Source: Argyresthia goedartella
Lineage: Eukaryota; Arthropoda; Insecta; Lepidoptera; Argyresthiidae
Direction of reading: 5' to 3'
NCBI GenBank assembly: GCA_949825045.1
Contig: OX463827.1
Coordinates: 4,176,501-4,240,500 of the forward strand
Length of the DNA: 64,000 nt
Shown: positions 20,851 through 31,236 of the stretch, piece by piece
Numbering within the stretch: position 1 is the stretch's first letter
How the letters are laid out: each line of letters opens with the position of its first letter
Program-made: the position numbers and the translations under genes
Notes under the pieces: model-generated
Told to the model about the DNA's origin: nothing
Database searches by the model: none
The model's input: only the letters and a program-made list of their open reading frames with translations

Positions 20851-21215
20851 CTGTCATTTCTAAATTTTATCCTGGTTGTTTTCTGTTAGGTTCTGGTTAG
20901 GTTAATATCATTACATGACAACTCCTGTAATAATAACATTAAAAATAAAATAAAACAACTAAAAAAAATCCTTTTTTTACCTATTTTTGCGTGTAAGTTT
21001 CATATAGGAAACTGACTTCGTCTCCGAGCGCTTGTTCATTTAGTTGAATAATAATGCATTGCGAAAAATATTTTTAAGTATTAAATATAACAGATATCCG
21101 GTAATTTTAAAAGTCCATTCTTATCTCTAATAGACCTATTATAACATATATTTATCCTACATTTTTATGTTGTCTAGTTTAACCTAGAATTTAATCTAAA
21201 AAAAGCTTCCTTGTT

Positions 21216-21738
21216 CGCGTCCCCTGGCGCTGGCCATATTTAATCCCTTAAGCTGTAGAACCCGGCTTCTATCGCTACGTGGCAGTGGTCGTAAAACCTA
21301 TGGACTATGGCTTCATCTTAGTCGTATCCAGGTAGAGGCATGTGCCCCTCGGTAGGGTAATTAATGGGCTACATTTATATACAGACTCTACTGCGTCGTG
21401 AAGACCAGAAGCAGCAACGTCACACACATATCAACATCAAACAACAACAACAAGACCACAACAACAATAATATTACAGTAATATTAGTTTCCAACCTTAT
21501 GCAAACACATATTATCTATGTGCCTATAATAATTTACTAATTACTTAGATTTGTATTATTTTAAGTCATATAATTATTTGCTTATTGTCAAGTGTGTTTC
21601 ATAGTCATGTTATATACACATATACAGGTTTTGGCGCTTCAGACGGAAATGTTTAGTCAAATCTCTAAGTTGTAATGTTTGTCTGTAATGCTGTTTTGTG
21701 TATTAATAAATAAATAAATAAAAATAAATATTATTTTA
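21216..21738. other. Possible LINE 3' debris
   Basis: Bases 21250-21300 (cggcttctatcgctacgtgg) resemble 49240-49265 beside the RTE-like relic. Bases 21400-21440 contain a SINE-A-like 'gaccagaagcagcaacgtca'. Nothing else is assigned. Confidence 0.35.
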
Positions 21739-22194
21739 TAGTAGTGTGACTGCTACATAATGGAGTGCATTAATACTCGAGTGGTTTTATGAAACGAGCC
21801 GAAGGCGAGTTTCATAATAATATCACTCGAGAGTTTTAATGCCTAATTATGTACAGTTACATACACTAGTTTATCTACACACATATCATAAGCTCTCTTT
21901 GACGTGTTCTGGAACCGCATGTTTGACCGGCATTGTGGCATTGATCATTGCTCTGCAGTTGTTTAGCTTGTTCTGTAGTACCAACTTCACAGACAGACTA
22001 GGGGCGGCACGCAGGCGGGCGTCAGCGTTCGAAATTTGAATGTCATAATTTGAAATTTTTTTGTACATTATGGTCGTAATGTACAAATTTTCAGATAAGA
22101 AATGAGTTTTTACCAAATAGTTTTACATTATGCTGGTCCTAACGTGCGGCTTTTAGACGCAGTAAAGAGGGTTTATGATTCATGTATAGATAAA
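21739..22194 (+). mobile_element. MITE-P
   Basis: It is a complete composite copy: left palindrome 21739-21870, right unit from 'tttatctacacacatatcat' to 'catgtatagataaa'. It lacks the internal tandem duplication found at 10856 and 53402. Confidence 0.75.
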
Positions 22195-24149
22195 TAACAT
22201 AAGTTGAGATAAAGCAATGCGCATGCAGCATTAAAAAGTAAGAAATTTCAACTTGTTACACATTATTAGAAGGAGTAAGTAACCATTGGTTGTAAATGTC
22301 ACAGCAACTAAAGCTAGTTGCTTTACAAATGCATAGTCCTAATGCGTTAAGCCATAACTCTTCGGCTTATACCCACAGGCTAGGGCTGGTCAACGTTGGG
22401 TCGGTGTTTGAACGATATATCCGAAAAAATCCTTTTAGTTTGGCTTTGAGTTGTACTCAACTTAAAGCAAAGTAAAAGGTATACAAACCGACGTACTTGA
22501 ATTGTACGTAATTTGGTACAAGTTAGTGCGTTACAGTATATTTTAGATACGGAAAGCAAAGTTCAGGTGACATAGACATAAAATAATATTCAATTAATCA
22601 ATCAATATTCAGAGTGTTGTTTTGTTAAGTTAAGTTACGCCGGACTTAGGGATGGTACGTTTACGTATCGCTTGTAGCTAAAAATTTGTTTTATTTCGAT
22701 TTACTAATTGCCGTGTTCAATTTGTCATTAAATAACAGCAACGCCCAGCCAGTCCACAAATTGCGCTTGCGATATTGGGATCGCTGTAGCAAGCAAAATA
22801 ACTAAGTCCACAATTTAATGACTTTTATGTATTTTTCACTGTTTTTTTTTGCACCAGTGTCATGTAACCATTACAACAGCTGAGTCAGGCGTTCATAAAG
22901 CCACACCCTTATATTTCCAATTCCAAGTCATTTAGAAAGAGACCATCAAACATAAGGCTAGAACAATAGAACCACACAGGGGCGGTAAATACTTGGAGCT
23001 TAACAAAGTTTGCCACCCCTGCCTAATAATGTAGCACAAGCCGCACCACCAACAAGATGGCGTTTTCCAAGAAAACTGAACTGAATACAGAATCTCATTT
23101 TAAAATCTAGAATTGATGCTCAAAATAACGTTGTTAACAAGTGCCCGGGATTGATTTATTAGCCTCTTTTTACTAGCAATAAATTCAACTTAGTTGAGTG
23201 TAACTTAATATCAGATGGCAATGTCGAAAATCGTCGGATAGTTTGGCTGTGTGTGCTGCGTTCCAAAATACGCGGCGCCCAAGGAGGTTTTGTAATAAAG
23301 ATGCCATGTTTGTGAATACCTCTTTGCGAAAATATAAGTTTTCAAGCGCTTTTTTTGGGTGTTTGCGTAAAAGTATCATTGTCTTGTTGCCTCTAGTCTT
23401 CGATGTGTGCGGCGACGAGAATTACTTTGCATCTGTACCTCTATGCCATAAACGTATACAGTGCATTTGACATAACAAACAACTTCATCGTTAAATTGGT
23501 AGCAACGAAACCAGTGTTGCTAGCTGTTGAAAAATGTGTAAGTAACCCAAAAGTTAGGGAGAAACTATCATTACTAACTTATCTATAAATGTTGGTATCA
23601 TTTGTTTTTAATTTACGTATTTCGTATTGTGACGAGTATGTAGCCTGCTATATTTTTATTTTGCTCGGGGTCAGGCAAGCGAAAACTGCTTTTCGTTTTG
23701 TTTAACAGTTGTGTGCATGTTACAGCCAACTTAACGGTGAAGGGGCAAATTATCTGACTTGCAGTTTGGCAGTGTTTCTATAATATCTCATCCCCTGAAA
23801 CAAAGACTATATATAGGTGATAGGCGCATCCAGTCCTAGTTGTTCTTGTGCCATTGAATTTAAGTTTTGATTGCGTGTTAGATTTTCGGCGTAAGTTATG
23901 GCGTGTTTTTATGATGTTTGGCGTCGAGGAAATATAGTTTTAATCAGTTTTAGTCGAAAGGGTATTGAAGTTTGATAGCGATAAGGCTTGAATTACGAGC
24001 AAGTTGTTTTCTGCGACTGTCTGAGTGGTACGAGAATTTCGCTGCTGGCACCGCACCGGCATTATTGAGAATAGGTGAAAAGATTGACAAACAATCCTTA
24101 GGTCAAATGGCGTCAAACTTTAATTTAGATCTTGAGGTACACTCCGGCC
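22195..24149. other. No supported gene
   Basis: About 1.95 kb without recurring repeats, the longest such stretch in the first half. A minus-strand frame starting at 23310 (MASLLQNLLGRRVF...) has a good start context (caaacATGgc) but is 40 residues long, ends in a stop and shows no donor site or domain. Confidence 0.4.
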
Positions 24150-24500
24150 GTGTTTTTTTTTAATTTGGCGACCTCTTTGACGCTGCAGTGGTGGCTCTCC
24201 CTACCATGCGAAAGGTCCCGGGCTCGACCCCCAGCTGGGGGTAAGGAAAAAAATCCCCTGATCTCGGATGTTTGTAGATATTTAATGTTGCTATTTCTTT
24301 TTCTTTCAGAGTTTCTGAGGGTAAAATCTCTTAACTTAGGGTAACTAATCACCACTTTCACAACATATTAATACATTACAGGCACATTACATTTTTACAA
24401 TACCAAGGTATTGGATGTTTGCATGTATGTGGCGTCGCTGTTTCTGGATCATACTACACAGAGTATCCTAGTGTGGGACCAGAACATTACTTCTACCATG
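24150..24500 (+). mobile_element. SINE-A split by a 138-bp insertion
   Basis: The head (ctaccatgcgaaaggtcccg, B-box-like ggctcgaccc) runs to 24274. The body resumes at 24413 with 'ggatgtttgcatgtatgtgg'. GGATGTTTG at 24266-24274 and 24413-24421 is a direct repeat, so 24275-24412 looks like an insertion with a 9-bp duplication. The inserted sequence contains a T/C-rich run ending in AG but is otherwise unrecognised. Confidence 0.7.
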
Positions 24501-24774
24501 TGTCGCGTGATGAAGAAACTGCGACGCAACACACTTATAAATATCAAAGATGTCTGTTAAATTTCGAAATCCCTAACGGTTTCAAGATCAGGTTCTGCAA
24601 ACAACTAAAATTTACTTCAAATATTACGTGAGTTTCAAAATAACTTTCGGTTGCCAAGATTTACAACTATCTGCTTATAAAATCGGAAGATCTGTTTTCA
24701 AAATAGAAGCCATATTTTCTTGGGTAAAATTCATCACATTTGTATGTTAAAAGGATAACACGACAAAACAAAGC

Positions 24775-24980
24775 GCAACAACTTTTCCCATAAGGGTTGC
24801 CAGAGGCACAATTGTGCCCACGTTACAGGGGGCTAGCCAATCGCCACAGCTAAGGGATGAAATGTGCTTGAGATAAAATACTTATCTCATTGGTAAATGG
24901 TCAGCCCTGGATTTTAACCCGTATCTCCTGCGTGAGAAGCGAGCGTACAACCACTAGACCACAGTGGCTGTACGCTGTAT
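24775..24980 (-). mobile_element. SINE-B with tRNA-like head
   Basis: On the minus strand the head reads 'gccactgtggtctagtggtt', then 'cgcttctcacgcaggagata', like a Glu-type tRNA 5' half. The B box is degraded (gggttaaaatcc). The body runs to the inverted 'gcacaattgtgcccacgtta' and the 3' end at about 24780. Confidence 0.75.
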
Positions 24981-25384
24981 GCTAGGTATAATAAGGTATT
25001 ATCCACACTTCTGTAGGGAGCTCAAAAAATGACCCGCAATTTGCGACCTTATTGCTGGTAATAAAGTTAAAAAACCTTTGAAAAATAATCAATAATCTGT
25101 TGAGGACCAGCTGAGCGCCTACCGTTTGTTTTATAATAACTTTAGTTAAAAACAAAAAACAATTAACAAAAATAATAATAATAATATAAACTTTTATAAA
25201 AAAAAATATGTGCAATTGCTGATTATAACTATTCTGTACTTCTTAACAAATCATTTCACTTCTCTTTTTAGTAGCAAAATGAACCCTGCCGCCTGCCTAT
25301 TTATTTCAACTTAAGAATAAACTTTTCCGGCTTCAGCATCGGTTGGTACTGCGTCGTTTTTATTTAGCTTTTTTTTCGAGTGGA
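24981..25384. other. No recognisable feature
   Basis: AT-rich, with a run of ATA repeats near 25165. No gene or known repeat is seen. Confidence 0.4.
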
Positions 25385-25990
25385 ATCACGTTTTCACCAT
25401 TTTTAGGGTTCCGTTCGCGAAGGATGCCGAACGGGACTATTGCTGAGCCTCGGCTGTCCGTCCATCTGTCTGTCAGCGGGTTGTATTTTTTTCGTAATGG
25501 TAACTTTTGCACTTTTTTGAAGTTATCAAAACTTTTTTTTCTGTTGGAAAGTTTATTAAAAGCCTTATTAACAATACCCTACATTGACTTATTAACGTGA
25601 TATTTCTCGTTTTCGTATTGTAATTTTACCCCCTCCAATGTTTTGTAGGCAATTTTTTTTATCATATTAGACTTGAATTATGTTGCGGTTATCAGGATAA
25701 GTATTGTTGCAGAAGATTTCAAGGCTCTTATCTCTTATTCGTTCCTGTGACAGACGTACGGATGGATGTACGGATGGGTTTCCTTCATTTGGGGTCAGAA
25801 CCCTAAAAAGGGTGCGTTCCGAATTCACTTTAACTATCATGACGAAATTGCGGTTCTAAACACTTGTTGTTATTTCAAAGAACCCTTCAAATGCGAGTCA
25901 AACTCGCACTTCACCGGTTTTTATGTGTTTCTTCGGAGTCGCTTTCTTTATGGCGCCGATAAAACGTGTGATAAGGGACGCCCTAAGTCC
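25385..25990 (+). repeat. Z repeat, long copy
   Basis: It starts 'tttagggttccgttcgcgaa', has 'gtccgtccatctgtctgtca', then 'attatgttgcggttatcagg', and ends with 'gcgagtcaaactcgcacttc'. Together these sample several parts of the Z family in order. Confidence 0.65.
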
Positions 25991-26149
25991 TAAACGGTGC
26001 CTTGAGAGTTTGCCGTTTTCGGACCGCTGCCGGCGACTCAAGTAGGAATATTGTACGTGGGAAAATCATCCATCATCGATGATTTATTCCGCACGATTTG
26101 ACAGGATCCACACCTGTAGTTCCATATCCAGATAAAAAAAAAACAATCC

Positions 26150-26400
26150 TGCGGCGCTGCAGTAGCGACTCTGCCTACCATGCAAGAGGTCCCGGGTTCG
26201 ATCCCCAGCTGGGGATATAGAAGAAAAAACCAGGTCTTGGCTGATTATATGTGTGGGATGTCGCTGTTTCTAGTTCCCACGACACAGGGTATCCTAGTGT
26301 GGGGCTAGAAGCAATGTATGTGTCTGTATATATCTGTGTTTATGTTGGCCCTGCACTCCCACAGTGGTCCAATGTAGAGAAGAGGCAAATACTTATACTC
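26150..26400 (+). mobile_element. SINE-A, near complete
   Basis: The head is 'ctgcctaccatgcaagaggt' with perfect B box ggttcgatccc. The body has 'gatgtcgctgtttctagttc', and the tail 'cccacagtggtccaatgtag' is shared with LINE LH. The copy runs into a CA microsatellite. Confidence 0.9.
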
Positions 26401-26402
26401 AC

Positions 26403-26404
<2 letters not shown>

Positions 26405-26444
<40 letters not shown>

Positions 26445-26445
26445 T
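26405..26445. repeat. (CA)n microsatellite
   Basis: About 17 uninterrupted CA units follow a degenerate 'acatacata' stretch at the 3' end of the SINE-A copy. Confidence 0.9.
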
Positions 26446-26609
26446 CGTATACTCACTGCATGTTAGATTAGTAAATATTTCTTAAGTTCTTGTATTATTG
26501 TATCTTACAAACGCACCTCGGATGAGGTACGGGCCTGCGAGCCATAAATAAAAATATTTTTTGCAAAAATTGTATGTTCCCTTAACTGAAGATAGTATCC
26601 GAAAGTGAT

Positions 26610-26830
26610 TCATCCTGGACAATTTTTAGAAGTGTCCAGGAAAACGCAAGAGTGTCCAGTAAGTAAGTATGAAATCCCATTATATGTCATAACATTTAAA
26701 TATAGAACTATAAAAATGTCCAGTAAGTATGAATGAAATCTCATTCAAAAAATTATGATATGTAATGAGTCATTACATATCATAATATTTAAATATAGAA
26801 CTATTTTTTTCAAAGATAGCTAAGGAGGTT
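26610..26830. repeat. Tandem duplication with a perfect 35-bp palindrome
   Basis: The phrases 'tgtccagtaagtatgaa' and 'atttaaatatagaactat' each occur twice in the same order, about 100 bp apart. Within the second unit, 26752-26786 is a perfect palindrome with 17-bp arms (attatgatatgtaatga) around one central G. Confidence 0.7.
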
Positions 26831-27689
26831 GTTGGCAGTTAAGGGCCTTTAATAAAAAGGAGGTACCACATAGGTTGACTAGTCTGAAATGCATTTATAT
26901 TGCACGATATAAAATGGCGGAAAGCTCAGTTAATTCGTATTATTACTATTTTGATACTAATTAGGAATTAGGAATTCGATGCTAACAGAAGAAAAAGAAG
27001 AATAAAATATTCATAATAAACATAAATGGTTTTATTTTTAAGAAAAGCACTATACACGCTTCGACCATATGTGCCATCCTGGCCTCGTCAGACGTCGCCT
27101 TCGACTCGGCCGGCTAAATCATACTCGTCCAGGATGGCATACTAATGTAGTACTTTGTCACACCTTTCATTCGGAAAAGTCAGTTTTGCTCCTTGACGAG
27201 AGGAAGCAAAATGCTACTTTTCTGTTTAAGCTACTTTTTTAATTTATTCATTGCCATGTAGCATTTTCGCATTTTGTCAATTGAACACAGATCTTAATAA
27301 AATAATCGATTGTTTTTTCATCGTTATCGATTAACAACGAACATGTTTCAAGTTTTGACTTTAACAACGTTATATAACAATTTATGAATTTGTAATATTT
27401 CGTAATATTTAAAAAATATGTCACAATAAATTATATGTTTTACTGAAATCGATTATTGTTATTGTGATATAATGAATATTGATATCCGATACCATTGTAA
27501 TATTCGATTCGATTGTTTTAACATATCGGTAATAGTAGCACAGGAATATTTTATCTGTGGACCTTTCCCTAATCCTTCACAATCCGCCATTATAAAAAAA
27601 AGTTTTGTTTTCGTTGTTCGATTACTGTAAAACTGGTGAAAGTATTATTCAAAGTCGGCAAAGTCGGCATTCAGAAGCCAAGCAACATG
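26831..27689. other. No supported gene
   Basis: AT-rich, with a small inverted pair gccatcctgg / ccaggatggc around 27071-27140. Nothing else is assigned. Confidence 0.4.
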
Positions 27690-27870
27690 GCGCAGGACCT
27701 CTGTAGAGTTGCGTTTCGAGGATCAGCATCCCAAGTGAGAGGTCCCCGGTTTGAATACGGCTTGTGAAAAATAAAATAAAAAATAAGTGTTGGATGTTTA
27801 TATGAATGTGTCGCTGTTTCTGGTTCCCATGACAAAAAACAATGTCTGTGCCTGTATTTAAATAGTATGA
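27690..27870 (+). mobile_element. SINE-A, diverged
   Basis: It has the degraded head 'aggtccccggtttgaatacg' followed by 'gtgtcgctgtttctggttcc' and 'gtctgtgcctgtattta'. Confidence 0.7.
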
Positions 27871-29884
27871 TGATGAACTTATGTTATTGGTTCCCTTAAA
27901 TTAGTAAATAGAGAAACATAACCATGCTGAGTTTAATTTTACAGCTTTTTCGTAAAAACCAGTCGTAGATTTTTCATAACCGATTTTATCTTTCTAGTTT
28001 CTGTTTATGAGGTCATTGTAATCCGTCTATGGTTCTTTTCTGCACAATTATTTGATTACTGCTTTTTGATCTACGGTTGAGTCATATTCTGTAAGTTTAC
28101 TTCAGCCTATCAAAACTGGAATGGTACACGTTTGCTTGATGCCTTTTGGTTTACGGCAGCTCCTGATCCAGAAGTGTATCGGGTTTCGCTTAATCCAGGA
28201 GGTTTATAGTACTCGTAATATAAGCAGCAAAAGCAATTCTTTTTGTCTATGTTGCCACCCACCGTTTGGATAAATTGGACACTTAGTCAAAAGCCCGGGC
28301 ATAAAGGTCGGCATTCAATCGAATGGCTATAGGTCCATCAGGAAAATAACTGAACGAAACCTTAAAAGATTTGCCTAAACGTGTCTAGGAAAATGATTAA
28401 GACAAGACGGATTAGCCTTGATCCATAGGATCGCCTTGTTTTACTCGGCTCCAGGTTGTACATAAAAAAACATATATAAACATAAAACAAACTAACTTTA
28501 GTATTCAGACAGAAAGGGACAGTGATTTGACGCCATCTTGCAAAAACGAATTGGGTCGTTTCTTCATTCCTCTAAATCAAAAGACTGACTTTCGGCAAGG
28601 CTGGTTGCAAAACGTTTTCAACGATGCTACTAAGCCTTTATGCTAATTAATTTGCTTAAACGTCGTTTCTTAATGAACGGCCCGGGCTATTAATTAAGTG
28701 CCTCATGTAACCAAATGACGACACATCTACATAGTGTTCGTTACACAACCTATTTTACCTTGAAGAATGCCGAATAAAACTTGGTTGTAAATTCGCTTAT
28801 TTGCTCAATTCTCTGTTGCATTTACACATCCATATAATTGGACTACATGCTTCTTTTTGCGCTAAATTAATTGAATTATCTTATCTACATATTTACAGCC
28901 TGTATATCTGTGCGACACACTTAGACATTATTTTACAACCACTTGCACTTATACCATATACCTAGAAGTACCTAGATGGTGCCTGACACTGCACTACGCT
29001 AGAAGTATTTTACAGTTGAAATAAAATTTTATACTGCCTAGTATCAAATACTAGAGAGTGCCTTTACTGCAAAACCTACGTAGTACACTAGGATGGTGAA
29101 GCCATTTTAGTTTACAGCATGACATTTTATGTTAGATGGGTAAGAGAGGAATCGAGGTCGATTTTACAGGTTTGTATTCATTCCAGGGCTATATAACACT
29201 AAAGTTGACAGGTGTAAAATTCAACAAAATCAACAATTAAGCCGTCAACAAAGTGACGGTATCAAAATAATGAGGTCTATTTTGAGTAGTTTTTTAATCA
29301 CCCGCTTGAGCAGCCCCACTTTACGTGTGGACCTGACAACCTGATTGAATTATCGCTACTTTTAGATTTATCTGTCAGCACCAAAACAAACCAATCAACA
29401 ATTTGATAGGCCTACAATCACACACTAACGCCAACAGTGGAATAAATGGCAAACATAGCCCTCAAGACCAAAATATGTTAATTTCATTTTAAACCGACTT
29501 CACGATTCATCGATAAAATCTGTATGTTTCTCGATTCCTTCAAGGAACTGATTGGAAAAAATTAATAAAGATTTCACCCTCCGATCAGTCCAATTTGCTT
29601 CAGGTCAGGATCTGATGATAGGATCCTGGAGCAATGGAGGGGAATCTTCAAACATATTGTATAACGATACAAATAGTATATAACGATTTTTGTAATTTTC
29701 ATAGTAACTCATGCAGTTACTCTCGGGAAGCATCATTTTGTGAAGTGGATCTGATGATGAAGACCACAGATTCCCACCGGAACTGCTCAGCACGAGGTAG
29801 CCTACAGGTTTCAATATGGTTGATAACTTTATCAAGGTTGGTCAGTACTGTATGCTTGTCATCATGCATATTGGTGAAATGGAA
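27871..29884. other. Mostly unassigned; relative of the 43.0-kb MITE at about 28.59-28.74 kb
   Basis: Bases 28640-28720 (taaacgtcgtttcttaatga, then 'attaattaagtgcc') resemble the right end of the inverted-repeat MITE at 43018-43501. Bases 29600-29790 contain two copies of 'ggatctgatgat', also seen at 30350, suggesting another dispersed repeat. No gene is supported. Confidence 0.4.
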
Positions 29885-30310
29885 CTTCACACTACCGTGA
29901 CTCACGAACATGGGTTCCGAATGAGGGCGATATATCTGTGGAACGCGCTTCCCCGCGCCATCAGGGAAAGTCTATCTGACTTTATCTTCAAGAATCGTCT
30001 AAAGGAGCATTACCTTTCTCTTTCATAAACTCATCAGGGATTTAATGTGTAGTATTGTTTATTTATAAATTGTATTTATATATGGTATTAATGTTCTTCT
30101 ATATGTATGTAGTATATTTACTAGTTTAGTGAAACACTTGTTTATAATATTTACTTGTATTTCTGCAAAAAGGTCTACCTGTCAGTGCTATTAAAATAAT
30201 CCTTTCCATATTTGGTTTGCTGGAAGAAATCTCTTGTTACAGATAAGCTTGTCAATGTGAATTTTCATGTGCAATAAAAATATACGAAATGGAACTGATG
30301 GTCACATACC
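29885..30310 (+). mobile_element. LINE LF-type 3' fragment
   Basis: The frame encodes the end of an LF-like protein (THEHGFRMRAIYLWNALPRA...KEHYLSLS then TAA at 30026-30028). It corresponds to the LF C-terminus ([17 protein letters not shown]...KKHYLSL). The 3' UTR ends with the conserved 'tttgctggaagaaatctctt' block and 'gtgcaataaaaata'. It is 5'-truncated. Confidence 0.8.
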
Positions 30311-30439
30311 AGGAGGGATTCTCAACAATTTACCAACGCCGGCCAGGATCTGATGATAGGACTATGGAGAAATGAAGGGGACTCTTCGGGCTGCTCAAAT
30401 TCGACCATGTTTCTCAATATCGCAAAGATTTGGGATGCT

Positions 30440-31215
30440 TTCGATTCGCCAAAGTTCAAATTTCTTTATTACTGTAGATATTTATTTAAACTTTACAAAA
30501 GTAATTTTTTGCCTTTTCTCTACATTGTACCACCGTGGGAGAAAAAATAGATCTCTTTTAAAAATTGATTGTGTTTAACTCATACAAATACTATATTGAT
30601 TATTGTAATTAATAAGCAGGAATAAATAATTACAAAACTGTTAACAGGAAGTTCTGTGTTGAGTTATATTAACCCCATACAGGCACGTCATTTAAGGGAT
30701 TAAATTTGGCCAGAAATGCATAAATATATGTTATAAAAGGTCTATTAGATATCTCTAATATATAATAATTTTAAAAATCCATTCTTATCAGAATGGATTT
30801 TAAAAATTACCGGATATCTGTTATATTTAATACTTAAAAATATTTTTCGCAATGCATTATTATTCAACTAAATGAACAAGCGCTAGGAGACGAAATCAGT
30901 TTCCTATATGAAACTTACACGCAAAAATAGGTAAAAAAAGGGAAAATTTTTGGTTGTTTTATTACATTTTTAATGTTATTATTACAGGAGTTTAGTAATA
31001 TTTTCTATAATTTTCTTGGTCTCGGAGCTCGGGCTGCCCGGCGAGGCTCTGCGCGGGAGCATGCGTCAGTCTGCTTCGACGCGATGCGACGGGTATTTGT
31101 TTTCCTTGTCTAATTCTCAATGCCATTGGCCTTAAGTAATCTTGAACGTTGTAATATCCCTTTTCTGAAAAGTCGCTTTTACATGGTTTTTCAATTGCTC
31201 AAATGGCTATTTCAA
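30440..31215 (-). mobile_element. LINE LH 3' end, interrupted by repeat X
   Basis: On the minus strand, 31215-31137 encodes ...SEKGYYNVQDYL and 30691-30660 resumes with the codons for ND.PVWG and TAA. The 3' UTR and tail follow to 30440. Repeat X (30697-31131) sits between the two parts, flanked by TTAAG. The C-terminus resembles LINE LA (KKGYYRISDYLED), placing LH in the same superfamily. Confidence 0.75.
30697..31131 (+). repeat. Repeat X, precise insertion with TTAAG duplication
   Basis: Uninterrupted 435-bp copy from 'ggattaaatttggccagaaa' to 'aatgccattggcc'. TTAAG lies at 30692-30696 and 31132-31136, and the equivalent LH copy near 10.24 kb has one TTAAG and no X. There are no terminal inverted repeats and no poly(A), so the class is unclear. 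Confidence 0.75.
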
Positions 31216-31236
31216 AATCTCCACAGGTATCTCTTT

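Larger units (their letters stand above)
19801..20920 (+). mobile_element. Solo LTR of an LTR retrotransposon (1,120 bp)
   Basis: The block starts TGTAGTG and ends ATGACA (TG...CA ends, TGT/ACA). It is flanked by ACTC at 19797-19800 and 20921-20924. Intact X copies contain the uninterrupted sequence ctaaactcctgtaa, confirming the target. It carries a TATA box at about 20319 and a polyadenylation signal at 20845. Orientation is taken from these. No internal retrotransposon sequence adjoins it, hence a solo LTR. Whether it is Gypsy-, Bel/Pao- or Copia-type cannot be told. Confidence 0.8.
16897..21215 (-). repeat. Repeat X, one copy split by LINE LA copy A and a solo LTR
   Basis: Three blocks, 16897-17011, 19770-19800 and 20921-21215, are collinear with the uninterrupted X copies at 30697-31131 and about 47893-48340 when read on the minus strand. 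Block two is only 31 bp (aaagaaaattaaataaaata, then ttactaaactc) but fits the missing X sequence. X itself is non-coding, about 435 bp, of unknown class; it contains 'gacgcgatgcgacgggtatt' and an AT-rich half. Confidence 0.8.

Noticed and set aside
23185..23379. Minus-strand frame with good ATG context (MASLLQNLLGRRVF)
   Set aside because: From the good ATG it has only 40 residues, then a stop. There is no donor site and no recognisable family.
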